From Halomonas litopenaei (lineage in GTDB: Bacteria > Pseudomonadota > Gammaproteobacteria > Pseudomonadales > Halomonadaceae), in the NCBI RefSeq assembly GCF_017303055.1, contig NZ_JAEKJT010000001.1, forward strand, positions 186,001-250,000: a DNA stretch of 64,000 nucleotides, in the 5' to 3' direction. This document shows positions 10,588 through 20,190 of the stretch, piece by piece. The notes below the pieces were generated by a model that was not told the origin of the DNA, ran no database searches, and was given only the letters and a program-made list of their open reading frames with translations. The position numbers were made by a program, and so were the translations under genes. Position 1 is the first letter of the stretch. Every line of letters starts with the position of its first letter.

Positions 10588-11958
10588 ATGCGTCGTGATG
10601 AGCTCACCACGCTGTCAGGCGTCTGTCGTGCGCTAGGCCTGTCAGAGGCGGATGTTGAAGACAGCGAGATGGCTTCGATCGTCACCGACACGCGTCAGCT
10701 GGTTCCCGGCTCGCTGTTCGTGGCGTTGCGAGGGGAGCGCTTCGACGCTCACGACTTTGTGTCCCAGGCGCGCCAGGCCGGTGCGATCGCGGCGGTGGTC
10801 GAGCGCGCGGTGGACGATCCGCTGCCACAGCTGGTGGTGGGGGATACGCGGATGGCGCTGGGGCTGCTGGCCAGAGCCCATCGTCGGGCCTGGAAGGGTC
10901 CCATCGTCGCGGTGACGGGTAATAGCGGCAAGACGACCGTCAAGCAGATGCTGGCGACGCTGCTCGGCCGCGCAGGCTCGACCCTGGCGACCCAGGGCAA
11001 TCTGAACAACGATATCGGCGCTCCACTGACGCTGCTGCGGTTGGCGCCCGAGCACCGCCAGGCGGTGGTGGAGCTTGGGGCCAACCATCTCGGCGAGATT
11101 GCCTGGACAACGGCACTGGCCGAGCCCCAGGTGGCGGTGATTACCAATGTGACGGGTGCCCACGTCGGTGAGTTTGGTGGCATGGGACGGATAGCTCAGG
11201 CCAAGGGGGAAATCCTGGCCGGGCTGGCAGCCTCCGGGATCGCCGTGCTGAATCGCGATGATCGCTACTTCTCGATGTGGTCAGCCTTGGCGGCGCCGCG
11301 CGAGGTCATCGGTTTCGGCTTGACCCGAGAAGCACGCATGAATGCCTCGGAACTGGTCTGTGATGAGCTCGGGCGCTATGCTTTCACGCTGAATTTCGAT
11401 GGCAGTGTGCTGGGGCGGGTGCAGCTCCCCCTGATGGGCCTGCACAATGTGTCAAACGCTCTGGCAGCCGCCGCAGCGGCCATGGCAATGGGGCTTTCCG
11501 GGGAAGAGGTGGTGGCTGGTCTTGCGCTGGTCACCCCGACGGCCGGGAGACTGACGGTCGAGCAGGGGCTGCGTGACAGTCGGCTGCTGGATGACACCTA
11601 TAATGCCAACCCAGGGGCAGTCAAGGCGGCGATCGATGCGCTGTTGGGTCTGCCTGGCCCTCATTGGTGTCTGCTCGGCGCCATGGGTGAACTGGGAGCC
11701 GCGTCCGATGAGCTGCATGCGGACATCGGGCGCTACGCGCGGGAACGCGGTATCACATTTCTCGGCACCCTGGGAGAGGCGGCCAACCCTGCCGCCCAGG
11801 CCTTCGGTGAAGGTGGGTGCCATTTTTCTGATCAGGCGGCGATGGTCCGCCACGTGCAGCAACATTTGCCCCAAGGCGCCAGCGTGTTGGTGAAGGGCTC
11901 CCGCTCTGCGGGGATGGAGACTGTCGTGGCAGCCTTGCGCCCAGATGTTTCAAGGTGA
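10588..11958 (+). CDS. murF: UDP-MurNAc-tripeptide:D-Ala-D-Ala ligase MurF
   Basis: A 456-residue Mur ligase. The P-loop GNSGKTTVKQ (Lys115), the glutamate-containing AVVELGANHLGEI and the domain-3 stretch DDTYNANPGAVKAAID are typical of MurF. It attaches the D-Ala-D-Ala dipeptide that Ddl, encoded later in the same cluster, supplies. AAGGAGG precedes the ATG, and the gap to murE is two bases. Confidence 0.95.
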   Translation: MRRDELTTLSGVCRALGLSEADVEDSEMASIVTDTRQLVPGSLFVALRGERFDAHDFVSQARQAGAIAAVVERAVDDPLPQLVVGDTRMALGLLARAHRRAWKGPIVAVTGNSGKTTVKQMLATLLGRAGSTLATQGNLNNDIGAPLTLLRLAPEHRQAVVELGANHLGEIAWTTALAEPQVAVITNVTGAHVGEFGGMGRIAQAKGEILAGLAASGIAVLNRDDRYFSMWSALAAPREVIGFGLTREARMNASELVCDELGRYAFTLNFDGSVLGRVQLPLMGLHNVSNALAAAAAAMAMGLSGEEVVAGLALVTPTAGRLTVEQGLRDSRLLDDTYNANPGAVKAAIDALLGLPGPHWCLLGAMGELGAASDELHADIGRYARERGITFLGTLGEAANPAAQAFGEGGCHFSDQAAMVRHVQQHLPQGASVLVKGSRSAGMETVVAALRPDVSR

Positions 11959-11967
11959 ACCTGATAC

Positions 11968-13050
11968 ATGTTGCTTTTCCTGGCTGAAGTGTTGGCGAAC
12001 TATCAAAGCGCCTTCAACGTCTTTGGTTATCTCACTCTGCGGATGATTCTGGCGACCATCACGGCGCTGGTGCTGTGCCTGTGGTTCGGGCCGCTGATGA
12101 TCCGCCGGTTGGTCGAACGTCAGATCGGGCAGGCGGTTCGCGATGACGGTCCGCAGTCGCATCTGTCCAAGGCGGGGACGCCGACCATGGGCGGTGCGAT
12201 GATCCTGATGGCCATGGCGGTGAGCACGCTGTTGTGGGGGGACCTGACCAACCACTATGTGTGGGTGGTGCTGCTGGTGACCCTCGGCTTCGGTGCCATC
12301 GGTTGGGTCGACGACTATCGCAAGGTCGTGGAGAAAAACCCGCGGGGCCTGCCTGCTCGCTGGAAGTACTTCTGGCAGTCGGTGATTGGTCTGGCGGCTG
12401 CGGTGGTGCTGTACGTGACGGCGGCATCGCCGGTGGAAACCAGCCTGATCCTGCCCCTGTTCAAGGACTTCGTCCTGCCCCTGGGCCTGTTCTATATCCT
12501 GTTGACCTATCTGGTGATCGTCGGTGCGTCCAACGCGGTGAACCTGACCGATGGCCTGGACGGCCTGGCGATCATGCCGACGGTCATGGTGGCCATGGGG
12601 CTTGGGGTGTTTGCCTATGCCAGCGGTAATGCGGTGTTTTCCAGCTACCTGCAGATTCCGATGATTCCCGGTGCCGGTGAACTGGCCGTGTTCTGCGCCA
12701 CCATCTCCGGCGCTGGCCTCGGTTTTCTCTGGTTCAACACCTATCCCGCCCAGGTCTTCATGGGCGACGTGGGCGCGCTGGCCCTGGGGGCTGCGCTGGG
12801 TGTGGTCGCGGTGATTGTGCGCCAGGAGGTGGTGCTGTTCATCATGGGCGGCGTGTTCGTCATGGAAACCGTGTCGGTCATACTTCAGGTGGGCTCCTAC
12901 AAGCTGACCGGGCGGCGGATCTTCCGCATGGCTCCGCTGCACCATCACTTCGAATTGAAGGGATGGCCTGAGCCGCGTGTGATCGTGAGGTTCTGGATCA
13001 TCACCGTGGTGCTCGTGCTGCTGGGTCTCGCAACCCTCAAGATTCGCTGA
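11968..13050 (+). CDS. mraY: Phospho-MurNAc-pentapeptide translocase MraY
   Basis: A 360-residue integral membrane enzyme with about ten helices, the same length as E. coli MraY. It transfers phospho-MurNAc-pentapeptide to undecaprenyl phosphate to make lipid I. Catalytic-site stretches are seen: [12 protein letters not shown] with the Asp pair, [11 protein letters not shown], and the histidine-rich [15 protein letters not shown]. The ATG follows murF by nine bases with a weak ribosome site. Confidence 0.96.
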   Translation: MLLFLAEVLANYQSAFNVFGYLTLRMILATITALVLCLWFGPLMIRRLVERQIGQAVRDDGPQSHLSKAGTPTMGGAMILMAMAVSTLLWGDLTNHYVWVVLLVTLGFGAIGWVDDYRKVVEKNPRGLPARWKYFWQSVIGLAAAVVLYVTAASPVETSLILPLFKDFVLPLGLFYILLTYLVIVGASNAVNLTDGLDGLAIMPTVMVAMGLGVFAYASGNAVFSSYLQIPMIPGAGELAVFCATISGAGLGFLWFNTYPAQVFMGDVGALALGAALGVVAVIVRQEVVLFIMGGVFVMETVSVILQVGSYKLTGRRIFRMAPLHHHFELKGWPEPRVIVRFWIITVVLVLLGLATLKIR

Positions 13051-13057
13051 GGCTGAC

Positions 13058-14473
13058 ATGAACGCGAGTCGCTCACGCTTGCCGCAGCACCTGGTGGTGC
13101 CGGCGTCGATGACGGTTGTGGTGGGTCTTGGGGTATCGGGGATGGCTATCTGTCGTCATCTGGAGCGCCTTGGCCGAGAGTTCATGGTGGTGGATACCCG
13201 CGACGCCCCGCCTGGACTCGATGCGTTTCTGCGTGAGTTTCCCGAGGTGCCGTACCGCCTAGGCCCACTAGCGGGGCTCGTCCTCGATCACGCGCGGGAA
13301 GTCGTGCTCAGCCCTGGTGTCGACCCCCATCAGCCGTGCTTTGCAGCCCTTGCCGAGGATCGCCGGGACGATACGGGAGAGCCACGGCTGATCGGCGAGA
13401 TTGCACTGTTTTGCCGCGCCTGCCAGGCACCGATCGCCGCCATCACCGGCGCCAATGCCAAGTCCACGGTGACCACCCTGGTAGGCGAGATGGCGCGTGA
13501 GGCCGGTTGCAAGGTCGCGGTGGGAGGCAATCTCGGTACCCCGGCCCTCGACCTGCTGATACAGGAGCCGTCGGCGGACCTCTACGTGCTGGAGCTGTCC
13601 AGCTTTCAGCTCGAGACCACCCCTTGGCTTGGCGCCGAGTCCGCTGCCTTTCTCAACCTGAGTGAGGATCACCTCGATCGCCATGGTGATATGGCGGGCT
13701 ATCGTCGAGCCAAGCAGCGGATTTTCCGCGGTGCCTCCCATGGGGTCATCAATGCGGAAGACCCTGAGACCTGGCCGCAGTCGTCACTGCCTGCGGTGTC
13801 GCGCTTTGGGGTCGTGGATCCCGCGCCCGAGCATGATGACTGGGGCGTGGCAGAGCACCAGGGCGAGCCGTGGTTCATGCATGGCCCGCGCCCGTTGTTT
13901 CCGGTTTCCCGCATGCGTCAGGTAGGACGCCATCATCAGGCCAACGCCTTGGCCGCCATGGCCATGGGGTATCGGCTCGGATTTCCGCTGGAGGACATGG
14001 CCAGGGTGCTGGAGAGGTTTACCGGGCTTGCGCACCGCAGTGAGTGGCTGGCAACGGTAGGCGAGGTCGACTGGATCAATGACTCCAAGGGCACCAACGT
14101 CGGCGCCACGCTGGCCGCCATTGCCGGTCTCGGGCCGACCCTCAAGGGGCGGCTCATCCTGCTGGCCGGCGGTGTGGGCAAGGGGGCTGACTTCAGTCCC
14201 TTGGCGCAGCCGCTGGGGCACTACGCACGGGAGGCCGTGCTGTTTGGTCAAGACGCGCCGCAGCTGGCACAGGCGTTGGCCGAGCGGGTGCCGGTGACGC
14301 GGGTCGACGATCTACGCGCTGCGGTTGAGCGTGCCCGGCACATCGCCGAGCCGGGAGACGTGGTGTTGCTGTCGCCTGCCTGCGCCAGCCTCGACCAGTT
14401 CCCCAACTATCTGGCTCGCGGCGAGGCCTTCCGCTCGCTTGTTCACGCTCTGGCCAATGGAGGCCGTACATGA
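13058..14473 (+). CDS. murD: UDP-MurNAc-L-alanine:D-glutamate ligase MurD
   Basis: A 471-residue Mur ligase. The N-terminal Rossmann-like domain carries VVVGLGVSGMAI. The P-loop reads GANAKST, the variant with Ala that gammaproteobacterial MurD proteins share, so it is not a defect. VLELSSFQLE and the C-terminal LSPACASLDQFPNYLARG are diagnostic. It adds D-glutamate as the second stem residue. It starts seven bases after mraY and overlaps ftsW by four bases. Confidence 0.95.
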   Translation: MNASRSRLPQHLVVPASMTVVVGLGVSGMAICRHLERLGREFMVVDTRDAPPGLDAFLREFPEVPYRLGPLAGLVLDHAREVVLSPGVDPHQPCFAALAEDRRDDTGEPRLIGEIALFCRACQAPIAAITGANAKSTVTTLVGEMAREAGCKVAVGGNLGTPALDLLIQEPSADLYVLELSSFQLETTPWLGAESAAFLNLSEDHLDRHGDMAGYRRAKQRIFRGASHGVINAEDPETWPQSSLPAVSRFGVVDPAPEHDDWGVAEHQGEPWFMHGPRPLFPVSRMRQVGRHHQANALAAMAMGYRLGFPLEDMARVLERFTGLAHRSEWLATVGEVDWINDSKGTNVGATLAAIAGLGPTLKGRLILLAGGVGKGADFSPLAQPLGHYAREAVLFGQDAPQLAQALAERVPVTRVDDLRAAVERARHIAEPGDVVLLSPACASLDQFPNYLARGEAFRSLVHALANGGRT

Positions 14474-15714
14474 GTCGCCTGTCCCGAACCCGGCATCGTT
14501 TCGGTGTCCTGCGCGAGCACCTGTCGACTCGTGATCACAGCTTTGATGGCTGGTTGCTGGTCGCCACCCTGTCGCTGCTGTTGATGGGTTGGATCATGGT
14601 GACCTCGGCGTCTACCGAAGTAGCGACCAGCCTGACCGGCAATGCCTGGTACTTCAGTATTCGACACGGCATCTTTGTGCTGGGTGGCCTGACGGTTGGC
14701 GCTCTGGCGCTGCGAGTGCCGCTGGCCTGGTGGAAGGCCAATGGCCCGCTGCTGCTGCTGGTCGGGCTGGTGCTTTTGCTGCTGGTGCTGCTGGTGGGGC
14801 GTGAGGTCAATGGCAGCCGTCGCTGGCTGTCGATTCCCGGAGTGCCGTTCAATTTGCAGGCTTCCGAGGTAGCCAAGCTCTGCCTGATCACCTACATGGC
14901 CGGTTATCTTGAGCGGTTCTTGCCCCAGGTGAGGCGTCAGTGGGGAGCGTTCCTGCGTCCTCTGGTGGTGGTGGGCGTGGTCGCGGTGCTGCTGATTCTC
15001 GAGCCGGATTACGGCGGTGTCGTGGTCATGACCAGCTGTGTCATGGGGATGCTGTTGATGGCGGGGGCGCCCTGGGGGCGTTTCATTCTGCTGTTTATTC
15101 TGGTGGGGTCTCTCGGCGCCATCCTGGCGGTGGCCGAACCTTACCGGATGGCACGCCTGACCAGTTTTATCGATCCCTGGGCGGACCAGTTCGCCAGTGG
15201 TTATCAGCTGACCCAGGCGTTGATCGCCTTTGGGCGCGGCCATTTGATCGGCATGGGCCTGGGAAACAGCGTGCAGAAGCTGTTCTACCTGCCGGAAGCA
15301 CACACCGATTTCGTGTTTGCGGTGCTGGCTGAAGAGCTCGGCATGATCGGGGCCATCGCCGTCGTTGGCCTGTTCGCCCTGCTGGTATGGCGGGCAATGG
15401 CGGTGGGTCGCCGGGCTGAGCTTGCCAGAATGCCCTTCGCTGCGTACCTCAGTTATGGCATTGCGCTGGTGATTGGCGCCCAGGCATTTATCAATATTGC
15501 GGTCAGTACCGGCATGCTGCCGACCAAGGGGTTGACCCTGCCGCTACTGTCCTACGGCGGGTCCAGCCTGGTGGTGAGCTGTGTCATGGTGGCACTGCTG
15601 CTGCGGGTGGATGTCGAGACCCGCGAGCGATTGCGCCGGCAGTCTCCGACAGCCAAGCGCGAGTCGGGGCGCAGGGCGCCGAGACGAACCCAGGCTGCAG
15701 GAGTGAAGCCGTGA
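14470..15714 (+). CDS. ftsW: Septal peptidoglycan glycosyltransferase FtsW (SEDS family)
   Basis: A 414-residue polytopic protein with about ten membrane segments. SEDS signatures are FNLQASEVAKLCLI, ILEPDYGGVVVM, GFGRG-like ALIAFGRGHLIGMGLGNS and the C-terminal PLLSYGGSSL. FtsW polymerises lipid II at the septum with FtsI. A basic tail (residues about 385-414) faces the cytoplasm. It is translationally coupled to murD (ATGA) and murG (GTGA). Confidence 0.95.
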   Translation: MSRLSRTRHRFGVLREHLSTRDHSFDGWLLVATLSLLLMGWIMVTSASTEVATSLTGNAWYFSIRHGIFVLGGLTVGALALRVPLAWWKANGPLLLLVGLVLLLLVLLVGREVNGSRRWLSIPGVPFNLQASEVAKLCLITYMAGYLERFLPQVRRQWGAFLRPLVVVGVVAVLLILEPDYGGVVVMTSCVMGMLLMAGAPWGRFILLFILVGSLGAILAVAEPYRMARLTSFIDPWADQFASGYQLTQALIAFGRGHLIGMGLGNSVQKLFYLPEAHTDFVFAVLAEELGMIGAIAVVGLFALLVWRAMAVGRRAELARMPFAAYLSYGIALVIGAQAFINIAVSTGMLPTKGLTLPLLSYGGSSLVVSCVMVALLLRVDVETRERLRRQSPTAKRESGRRAPRRTQAAGVKP

Positions 15715-16796
15715 GCGAGCAACAGGGAAGGCGAGCATTGATCATGGCCGGCGGCACCGGGGGACATGTTATTCCCGCACTGTCGCTGGCGCGGGGCCTT
15801 CAGGCTCAGGGCGTTGAGGTGGCCTGGCTGGGTAGCCCCAGGGGCATAGAGAATCGTCTGGTTCCGGAGGCGGGCATCCCGCTTCACCAGATCGCTGTCA
15901 GCGGCTTGCGCGGTAACGGCGCTGCCGGCTGGTTGTTGGCGCCGGTGCGGCTGTCCCGTGCAGTGTGTCAGGCTCGCCAGGTCATTCGTGAATACGACCC
16001 CCAGCTGGTGGTAGGGCTGGGCGGCTTCGCCAGCGGCCCCGGTGGGCTGGCGGCGAAGTGGTGTGGCAAGCCACTGGTGATACATGAACAGAACGCGGTC
16101 GCCGGCTTGACCAACCGCGCGCTGTCGCGCTTGGCGCGGCGCGTCTATGCCGCCTTTCCCCAGGCCTTTGGCGGCAGGGCAGAGGTGATCGGCAATCCCG
16201 TGCGTGAGGATATTGCCGCGCTGGGCGACACCCTGCGACAGGCCAGCGAGATGCGTGGCCGACGACTGCGCCTGTTGGTGGTGGGCGGATCCCTGGGTGC
16301 CTTGGCGCTCAATCAACAGATGCCCGAGGCGCTGGCCTCGCTCCCGGAAGAGATGCGTCCCGAGGTCCGCCATCAGGCGGGGCGCGACAAGGACCAGGCG
16401 ACCCGCAAGGGCTACGCCGCCAGCGGCGTCGAGGCACAGGTCAGTGACTTTATCGCGGATATGGCGGCGGCCTATGACTGGGCCGACCTGGTGGTCTGCC
16501 GTTCCGGTGCCCTGACCGTGGCCGAGCTGGCTGCGGCGGCAAAGCCAGCCTTGTTCGTGCCATTTCCCCATGCGGTGGACGATCACCAGACGGCCAACGC
16601 CCAGGCATTGGTCAGCGCTGGCGCGGCGGCACTGATTCAGCAACGAGACATGAACCCGACGTCTCTGGCACAGCGCCTTGAGACGTTGCTTGAGCCCGAC
16701 ACATTGGCGAGCATGGCGAGCAAGGCACGGGCTGAGGCCCATCTGGACGCCGTGGATCGACTGGTAGCGGGCTGTATGGAGACAGGCTTTGAGTAA
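15711..16796 (+). CDS. murG: UDP-GlcNAc:lipid I GlcNAc-transferase MurG
   Basis: A 361-residue GT-B glycosyltransferase. It carries the glycine-rich [16 protein letters not shown], the donor-side [19 protein letters not shown] and [15 protein letters not shown]. It converts lipid I to lipid II on the cytoplasmic face of the membrane. The start is GTG at 15711, overlapping the ftsW stop, with GGAG eight bases upstream. Confidence 0.95.
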   Translation: MSEQQGRRALIMAGGTGGHVIPALSLARGLQAQGVEVAWLGSPRGIENRLVPEAGIPLHQIAVSGLRGNGAAGWLLAPVRLSRAVCQARQVIREYDPQLVVGLGGFASGPGGLAAKWCGKPLVIHEQNAVAGLTNRALSRLARRVYAAFPQAFGGRAEVIGNPVREDIAALGDTLRQASEMRGRRLRLLVVGGSLGALALNQQMPEALASLPEEMRPEVRHQAGRDKDQATRKGYAASGVEAQVSDFIADMAAAYDWADLVVCRSGALTVAELAAAAKPALFVPFPHAVDDHQTANAQALVSAGAAALIQQRDMNPTSLAQRLETLLEPDTLASMASKARAEAHLDAVDRLVAGCMETGFE

Positions 16797-18309
16797 TCAG
16801 ACCCAAGGGCCGGTACCCGGCCAAGTGACCCCATCTCCTCTTGCCGGACAAGGCCCGGCCCCCGCACGTGGCCTGGGCATGCGCCGGATTCGTCGCATTC
16901 ACTTTGTGGGTATCGGTGGCGCCGGCATGTGCGGTATCGCGGAGGTGCTGGCTAACCAGGGCTATCACGTCAGCGGCAGCGATCTGCGCCGCTCATCCGT
17001 GGTAGCTCGCCTGGAAAGCTGCGGCGCGCGGGTGTTCATCGGACATGCCGCGGAGCACGCCGATGGCGCGGACGTGGTCGTCGTGTCCACCGCAGTGGCC
17101 GAGGACAACCCAGAGCTCAAGTGGGCCCACGAACACCGTGTTCCGGTAGTGCGCCGGGCGGAAATGCTGGCCGAGCTGATGCGCTTTCGGCACGGCATCG
17201 CGGTCGCCGGCACCCACGGCAAGACCACCACGACGAGCTTGACGGCTACCCTGCTGGGTGAAGGCGGGCTGGATCCCACCTTCGTTATCGGCGGCAAGCT
17301 GACCAGTGCTGGCACCAACGCCCAGCTAGGCCAGGGTGACTACCTGGTGGCCGAGGCGGACGAATCTGACGCATCCTTCCTGCACTTGCAGCCCATGGTC
17401 AGCATCGTGACCAATATCGATGCCGACCATATGAGCACCTATGGTGGAGATTTCGAGCGGCTGAAGCACACCTTTATCGAGTTTCTGCACAACCTGCCGT
17501 TCTACGGCCTTGCAGTATTGTGCATCGATGATGACAACGTGAGAGGTCTGCTGGACCGTATCAATCGCCAGTTTGTTACCTATGGCTTCTCTGCTGACGC
17601 TGACTACCGCATCGAGAACTTCGAGCAGAGTGCTGGTGAAGTCCGTTTTACCGCGGTGCGCCCGGGGGATCTTGAAGATCTCGAGGTAAGGCTGGCCATG
17701 CCGGGCCGTCACAACGCGCTGAATGCACTGGCCGCGATTGCCGTGGCGACGGATGCCGGGGTCGAGGCTGGCGCTATCCTCCGAGGGTTGGCCGGGTTTG
17801 CCGGTGTCGGGCGTCGGTTCCAGGTTCACGGCAACTTCCCTGCACCCCGGCGTGAGGGTGACGGCCAAGCCGAAGCAGACGTTATGCTGGTCGATGACTA
17901 TGGCCATCATCCCCGTGAAGTGGAGATGGTGATCAAGGCGGTGCGTGATGGCTGGCCCAGCCGTCGTCTGGTCATGGTGTACCAGCCACACCGTTATTCC
18001 CGTACACGGGATCTCTACGAGGACTTCGTGCGCGTGCTGTCCAGCGTCGACACCCTGGTGCTGCTCGACGTCTACAGCGCTGGTGAAGCGCTGCTTCCCG
18101 GTGCCGACGGGCGCAGCCTGGCCGGATCGATCCGCCAGCGCGGAGAAGTGGACCCGATCTTTGCCCAGGACAAGACGGAGCTGCCGGCGTTGCTGGCCAA
18201 GGTGGTCAAGCCTGGCGACATTCTGATCACTCAAGGCGCGGGCGACGTGGGGGGTATTTCCCAGCGACTGGCCGATGCTCTGCTGCAGTTTGATGAGGTG
18301 ACACTGTGA
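16789..18309 (+). CDS. murC: UDP-MurNAc:L-alanine ligase MurC
   Basis: A 506-residue Mur ligase. The N-terminal UDP-binding [19 protein letters not shown], the P-loop [11 protein letters not shown] and [11 protein letters not shown] are diagnostic. It adds the first stem residue, L-alanine. The proposed start is TTG at 16789, eight bases inside murG and preceded by GGAG at good spacing; it gives a 30-residue disordered extension. An ATG at 16879, just before the conserved core, is the alternative. Related MurC proteins have short extensions, so the true start is open. Confidence 0.93.
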   Translation: MSNQTQGPVPGQVTPSPLAGQGPAPARGLGMRRIRRIHFVGIGGAGMCGIAEVLANQGYHVSGSDLRRSSVVARLESCGARVFIGHAAEHADGADVVVVSTAVAEDNPELKWAHEHRVPVVRRAEMLAELMRFRHGIAVAGTHGKTTTTSLTATLLGEGGLDPTFVIGGKLTSAGTNAQLGQGDYLVAEADESDASFLHLQPMVSIVTNIDADHMSTYGGDFERLKHTFIEFLHNLPFYGLAVLCIDDDNVRGLLDRINRQFVTYGFSADADYRIENFEQSAGEVRFTAVRPGDLEDLEVRLAMPGRHNALNALAAIAVATDAGVEAGAILRGLAGFAGVGRRFQVHGNFPAPRREGDGQAEADVMLVDDYGHHPREVEMVIKAVRDGWPSRRLVMVYQPHRYSRTRDLYEDFVRVLSSVDTLVLLDVYSAGEALLPGADGRSLAGSIRQRGEVDPIFAQDKTELPALLAKVVKPGDILITQGAGDVGGISQRLADALLQFDEVTL

Positions 18310-19232
18310 ACCAACACGCGCAATCCCTTGGCCATGTTGTGGTTGTCTATGGCGGCCACAGCGCCGAGCGTGAGGTCTCCCTGAAGAGTGGTGCAGCGGT
18401 GCTGGCCGCTTGTCAGCGCCTGGGTCTGAACGTGACCGGCTACGACCTCGCCGACGGCGGCGTCGCCGGGCTTGAGGCGCTGAGCCCTGACCTGGTGTTC
18501 ATCGCTCTGCACGGCCGGGGCGGTGAGGACGGCTGTCTGCAAGGGGCGCTGGAACTGGCAGGCATTCCCTACACCGGTAGCGGCGTGCTGGCGTCGGCGC
18601 TGGGCATGGACAAGATGCGCACCAAGGCGCTGTGGCAGGCGCTGGGGATGCCCACCCCCGAGAGCGTACTGCTGACACCCTCAGCCGACTGGGATGAGGT
18701 CGTCGCGAAGCTGGGTCTGCCCCTGGTCGTCAAGCCAGTGCATGAGGGATCGACCATCGGCATCAGCATCGTCAAGAGCCGTTCGGAGCTCGAAAATGCC
18801 TATCACGAGGCCGCCAGATTCGACGCCCGAGTGATGGCCGAGCGTTTTGTGAGCGGAGACGAATTTACCTTGTCGGTTCTTGGCGACAAGGCGCTTCCGG
18901 CCATTCGCGTCGAGGTGCCCAGCGGCTTCTATGACTATGAGGCCAAATACCTGTCCGACGAGACGATCTACCACCTCCCGTGCGGCTTGAGCGAGGCCGA
19001 AGAGACGGCGCTGGGCGAGCTGTGCGTCGCCGCTTTCGAAGCCATTGGTTGCCAGGGCTGGGGGCGTGTCGACGTGATGCGGGACAGCGACGGGCGTTTC
19101 TGGCTGCTTGAGGTCAATACAGTGCCGGGCATGACCGATCATAGTCTGGTGCCTCAGGCGGCAGCCCACGCCGGGATGAACTTCGACCAGTTGGTACTGG
19201 GGATCATCGATACCGCCAGGGAGCGCGGCTGA
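18306..19232 (+). CDS. ddlB: D-alanine:D-alanine ligase Ddl
   Basis: A 308-residue ATP-grasp ligase, the usual length for Ddl[18 protein letters not shown] is the N-terminal signature, with later [24 protein letters not shown] and [16 protein letters not shown]. It makes the D-Ala-D-Ala dipeptide used by MurF. It starts at GTG 18306, overlapping the murC stop, so the pair is coupled. The B-type name follows from its location in the dcw cluster. Confidence 0.94.
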   Translation: MNQHAQSLGHVVVVYGGHSAEREVSLKSGAAVLAACQRLGLNVTGYDLADGGVAGLEALSPDLVFIALHGRGGEDGCLQGALELAGIPYTGSGVLASALGMDKMRTKALWQALGMPTPESVLLTPSADWDEVVAKLGLPLVVKPVHEGSTIGISIVKSRSELENAYHEAARFDARVMAERFVSGDEFTLSVLGDKALPAIRVEVPSGFYDYEAKYLSDETIYHLPCGLSEAEETALGELCVAAFEAIGCQGWGRVDVMRDSDGRFWLLEVNTVPGMTDHSLVPQAAAHAGMNFDQLVLGIIDTARERG

Positions 19233-19233
19233 C

Positions 19234-19959
19234 ATGACCCGACGCGGCTCGTCGCTTGGCATCTTTCTGCTCGTCGTCCTGCTGGGGGCGGGCGGTCAGG
19301 CGTTATGGCTATGGCTTGATCGTCCCATCGAAAGAGTGTCCATTGGAGGTGAGCTGCATCATGTGGACGCCTCTTATCTCAAGCGACAATTGGCACCCTT
19401 GGTACAGGGCAAGACCTGGCTGTCGGTGGATCTGGAGGCCCTGCGGGAAGAGGCGCTCAAGGTCGGCTGGTTGAAGGAAGTGCGCATTCGTCGCGAGTGG
19501 CCGAATGCGCTCACCTTCGAGCTGGAAGAGCAGCGCCCGGTGGCCCGTTGGAACGATGACAAGCTGTTGAATGCCGAGGGCGAGCCCTTCGCCTACGCTC
19601 CGGTAGCGCCCCCTGACGGTCTGCCGGACATGGCGGGTCCGGTGGGGGCGGGCGCAGAGGTGCTGGCCTACTTCGCCACCCTGGAGCAGCGCTTGGAGCG
19701 GATGGGGCTCGACGTGCAGCAGCTGCGCCTCGAGCCACGCGGTGCATGGCGCTTCCAGTTGGCCAGTGGGGTCTGGATCATGCTCGGGCGTGGCGATCTC
19801 GAAGCACGCCTCGGGCGTCTCGAAGCCGCTTGGCGAGGTGAGTTGGGCAGTGTGGCGTCGCACATTCGCTACATCGATCTGCGTTACCCCAACGGGGTCT
19901 CCGTGGCCTGGCATGGTGAGACGGAGCCGGTCGATGGGGCCGAATCGTCCAATGGCTGA
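19234..19959 (+). CDS. ftsQ: Cell division protein FtsQ
   Basis: A 241-residue bitopic protein: basic N-terminus, one membrane helix at about residues 9-27, a POTRA domain (about 30-105, ERVSIGGELHHVDASYLKRQL) and a beta domain. FtsQ is the hub of the FtsQLB regulator of septal synthesis. The ATG comes one base after the ddl stop. Unlike its neighbours it is followed by a 231-base gap. Confidence 0.9.
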   Translation: MTRRGSSLGIFLLVVLLGAGGQALWLWLDRPIERVSIGGELHHVDASYLKRQLAPLVQGKTWLSVDLEALREEALKVGWLKEVRIRREWPNALTFELEEQRPVARWNDDKLLNAEGEPFAYAPVAPPDGLPDMAGPVGAGAEVLAYFATLEQRLERMGLDVQQLRLEPRGAWRFQLASGVWIMLGRGDLEARLGRLEAAWRGELGSVASHIRYIDLRYPNGVSVAWHGETEPVDGAESSNG

Positions 19960-19961
19960 GC

Positions 19962-20007
19962 GTCGCCTTTAATCGACAAAAGAACGACGGCGATTAAAAG
20001 TGGCGAC
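19962..20007 (+). repeat. Interrupted inverted repeat after ftsQ
   Basis: Left arm GTCGCC-TTTAATCG (19962-19975), a 15-base loop, and right arm CGATTAAA-agt-GGCGAC (19991-20007). All 14 left-arm bases find a partner; the three-base bulge is the only irregularity. It could be an RNA hairpin at the end of the ddl-ftsQ message or a DNA-binding site. Confidence 0.6.
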
Positions 20008-20082
20008 ACTCTTGCTGCTCAAAGACAGGTTTTCGAGGTTTCTTTTGTTTAAATGAGCCCGTATCGTGGAATGAATGAACGT

Positions 20083-20135
20083 CCTGGGCTGGCCGAACAA
20101 GTGCACTTGTTTCTATAATCGTCCCAGGTTTTTTT
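20083..20135 (+). terminator. Terminator/attenuator-like hairpin upstream of ftsA
   Basis: Outer stem CCTGGG (20083-20088) with CCCAGG (20123-20128), followed at once by seven T (20129-20135). Inside lies a second element, the 16-base palindrome at 20096-20111. It would stop or attenuate read-through from ftsQ. Confidence 0.5.
20096..20119 (+). promoter_or_regulatory. Putative ftsA promoter with operator-like palindrome
   Basis: A perfect -10 box TATAAT at 20114-20119 is preceded, two bases upstream, by the perfect 16-base palindrome AACAAGTGCACTTGTT (20096-20111). That palindrome fills the spacer where a -35 spacing of 17 would be. No good -35 hexamer is seen, which suggests an activator or repressor site. 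The predicted start, near 20126, leaves a leader of about 65 bases before the ftsA ATG. Confidence 0.45.
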
Positions 20136-20190
20136 ATAACAGCGGCAGGTTCCAAGGTTACGGAATCCGTTCAAGGAGATTTCCCGGCTC

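Noticed and set aside
13455..13480. Defective P-loop in MurD (GANAKST)
   Set aside because: Gammaproteobacterial MurD proteins commonly have this Ala variant, so it is normal.
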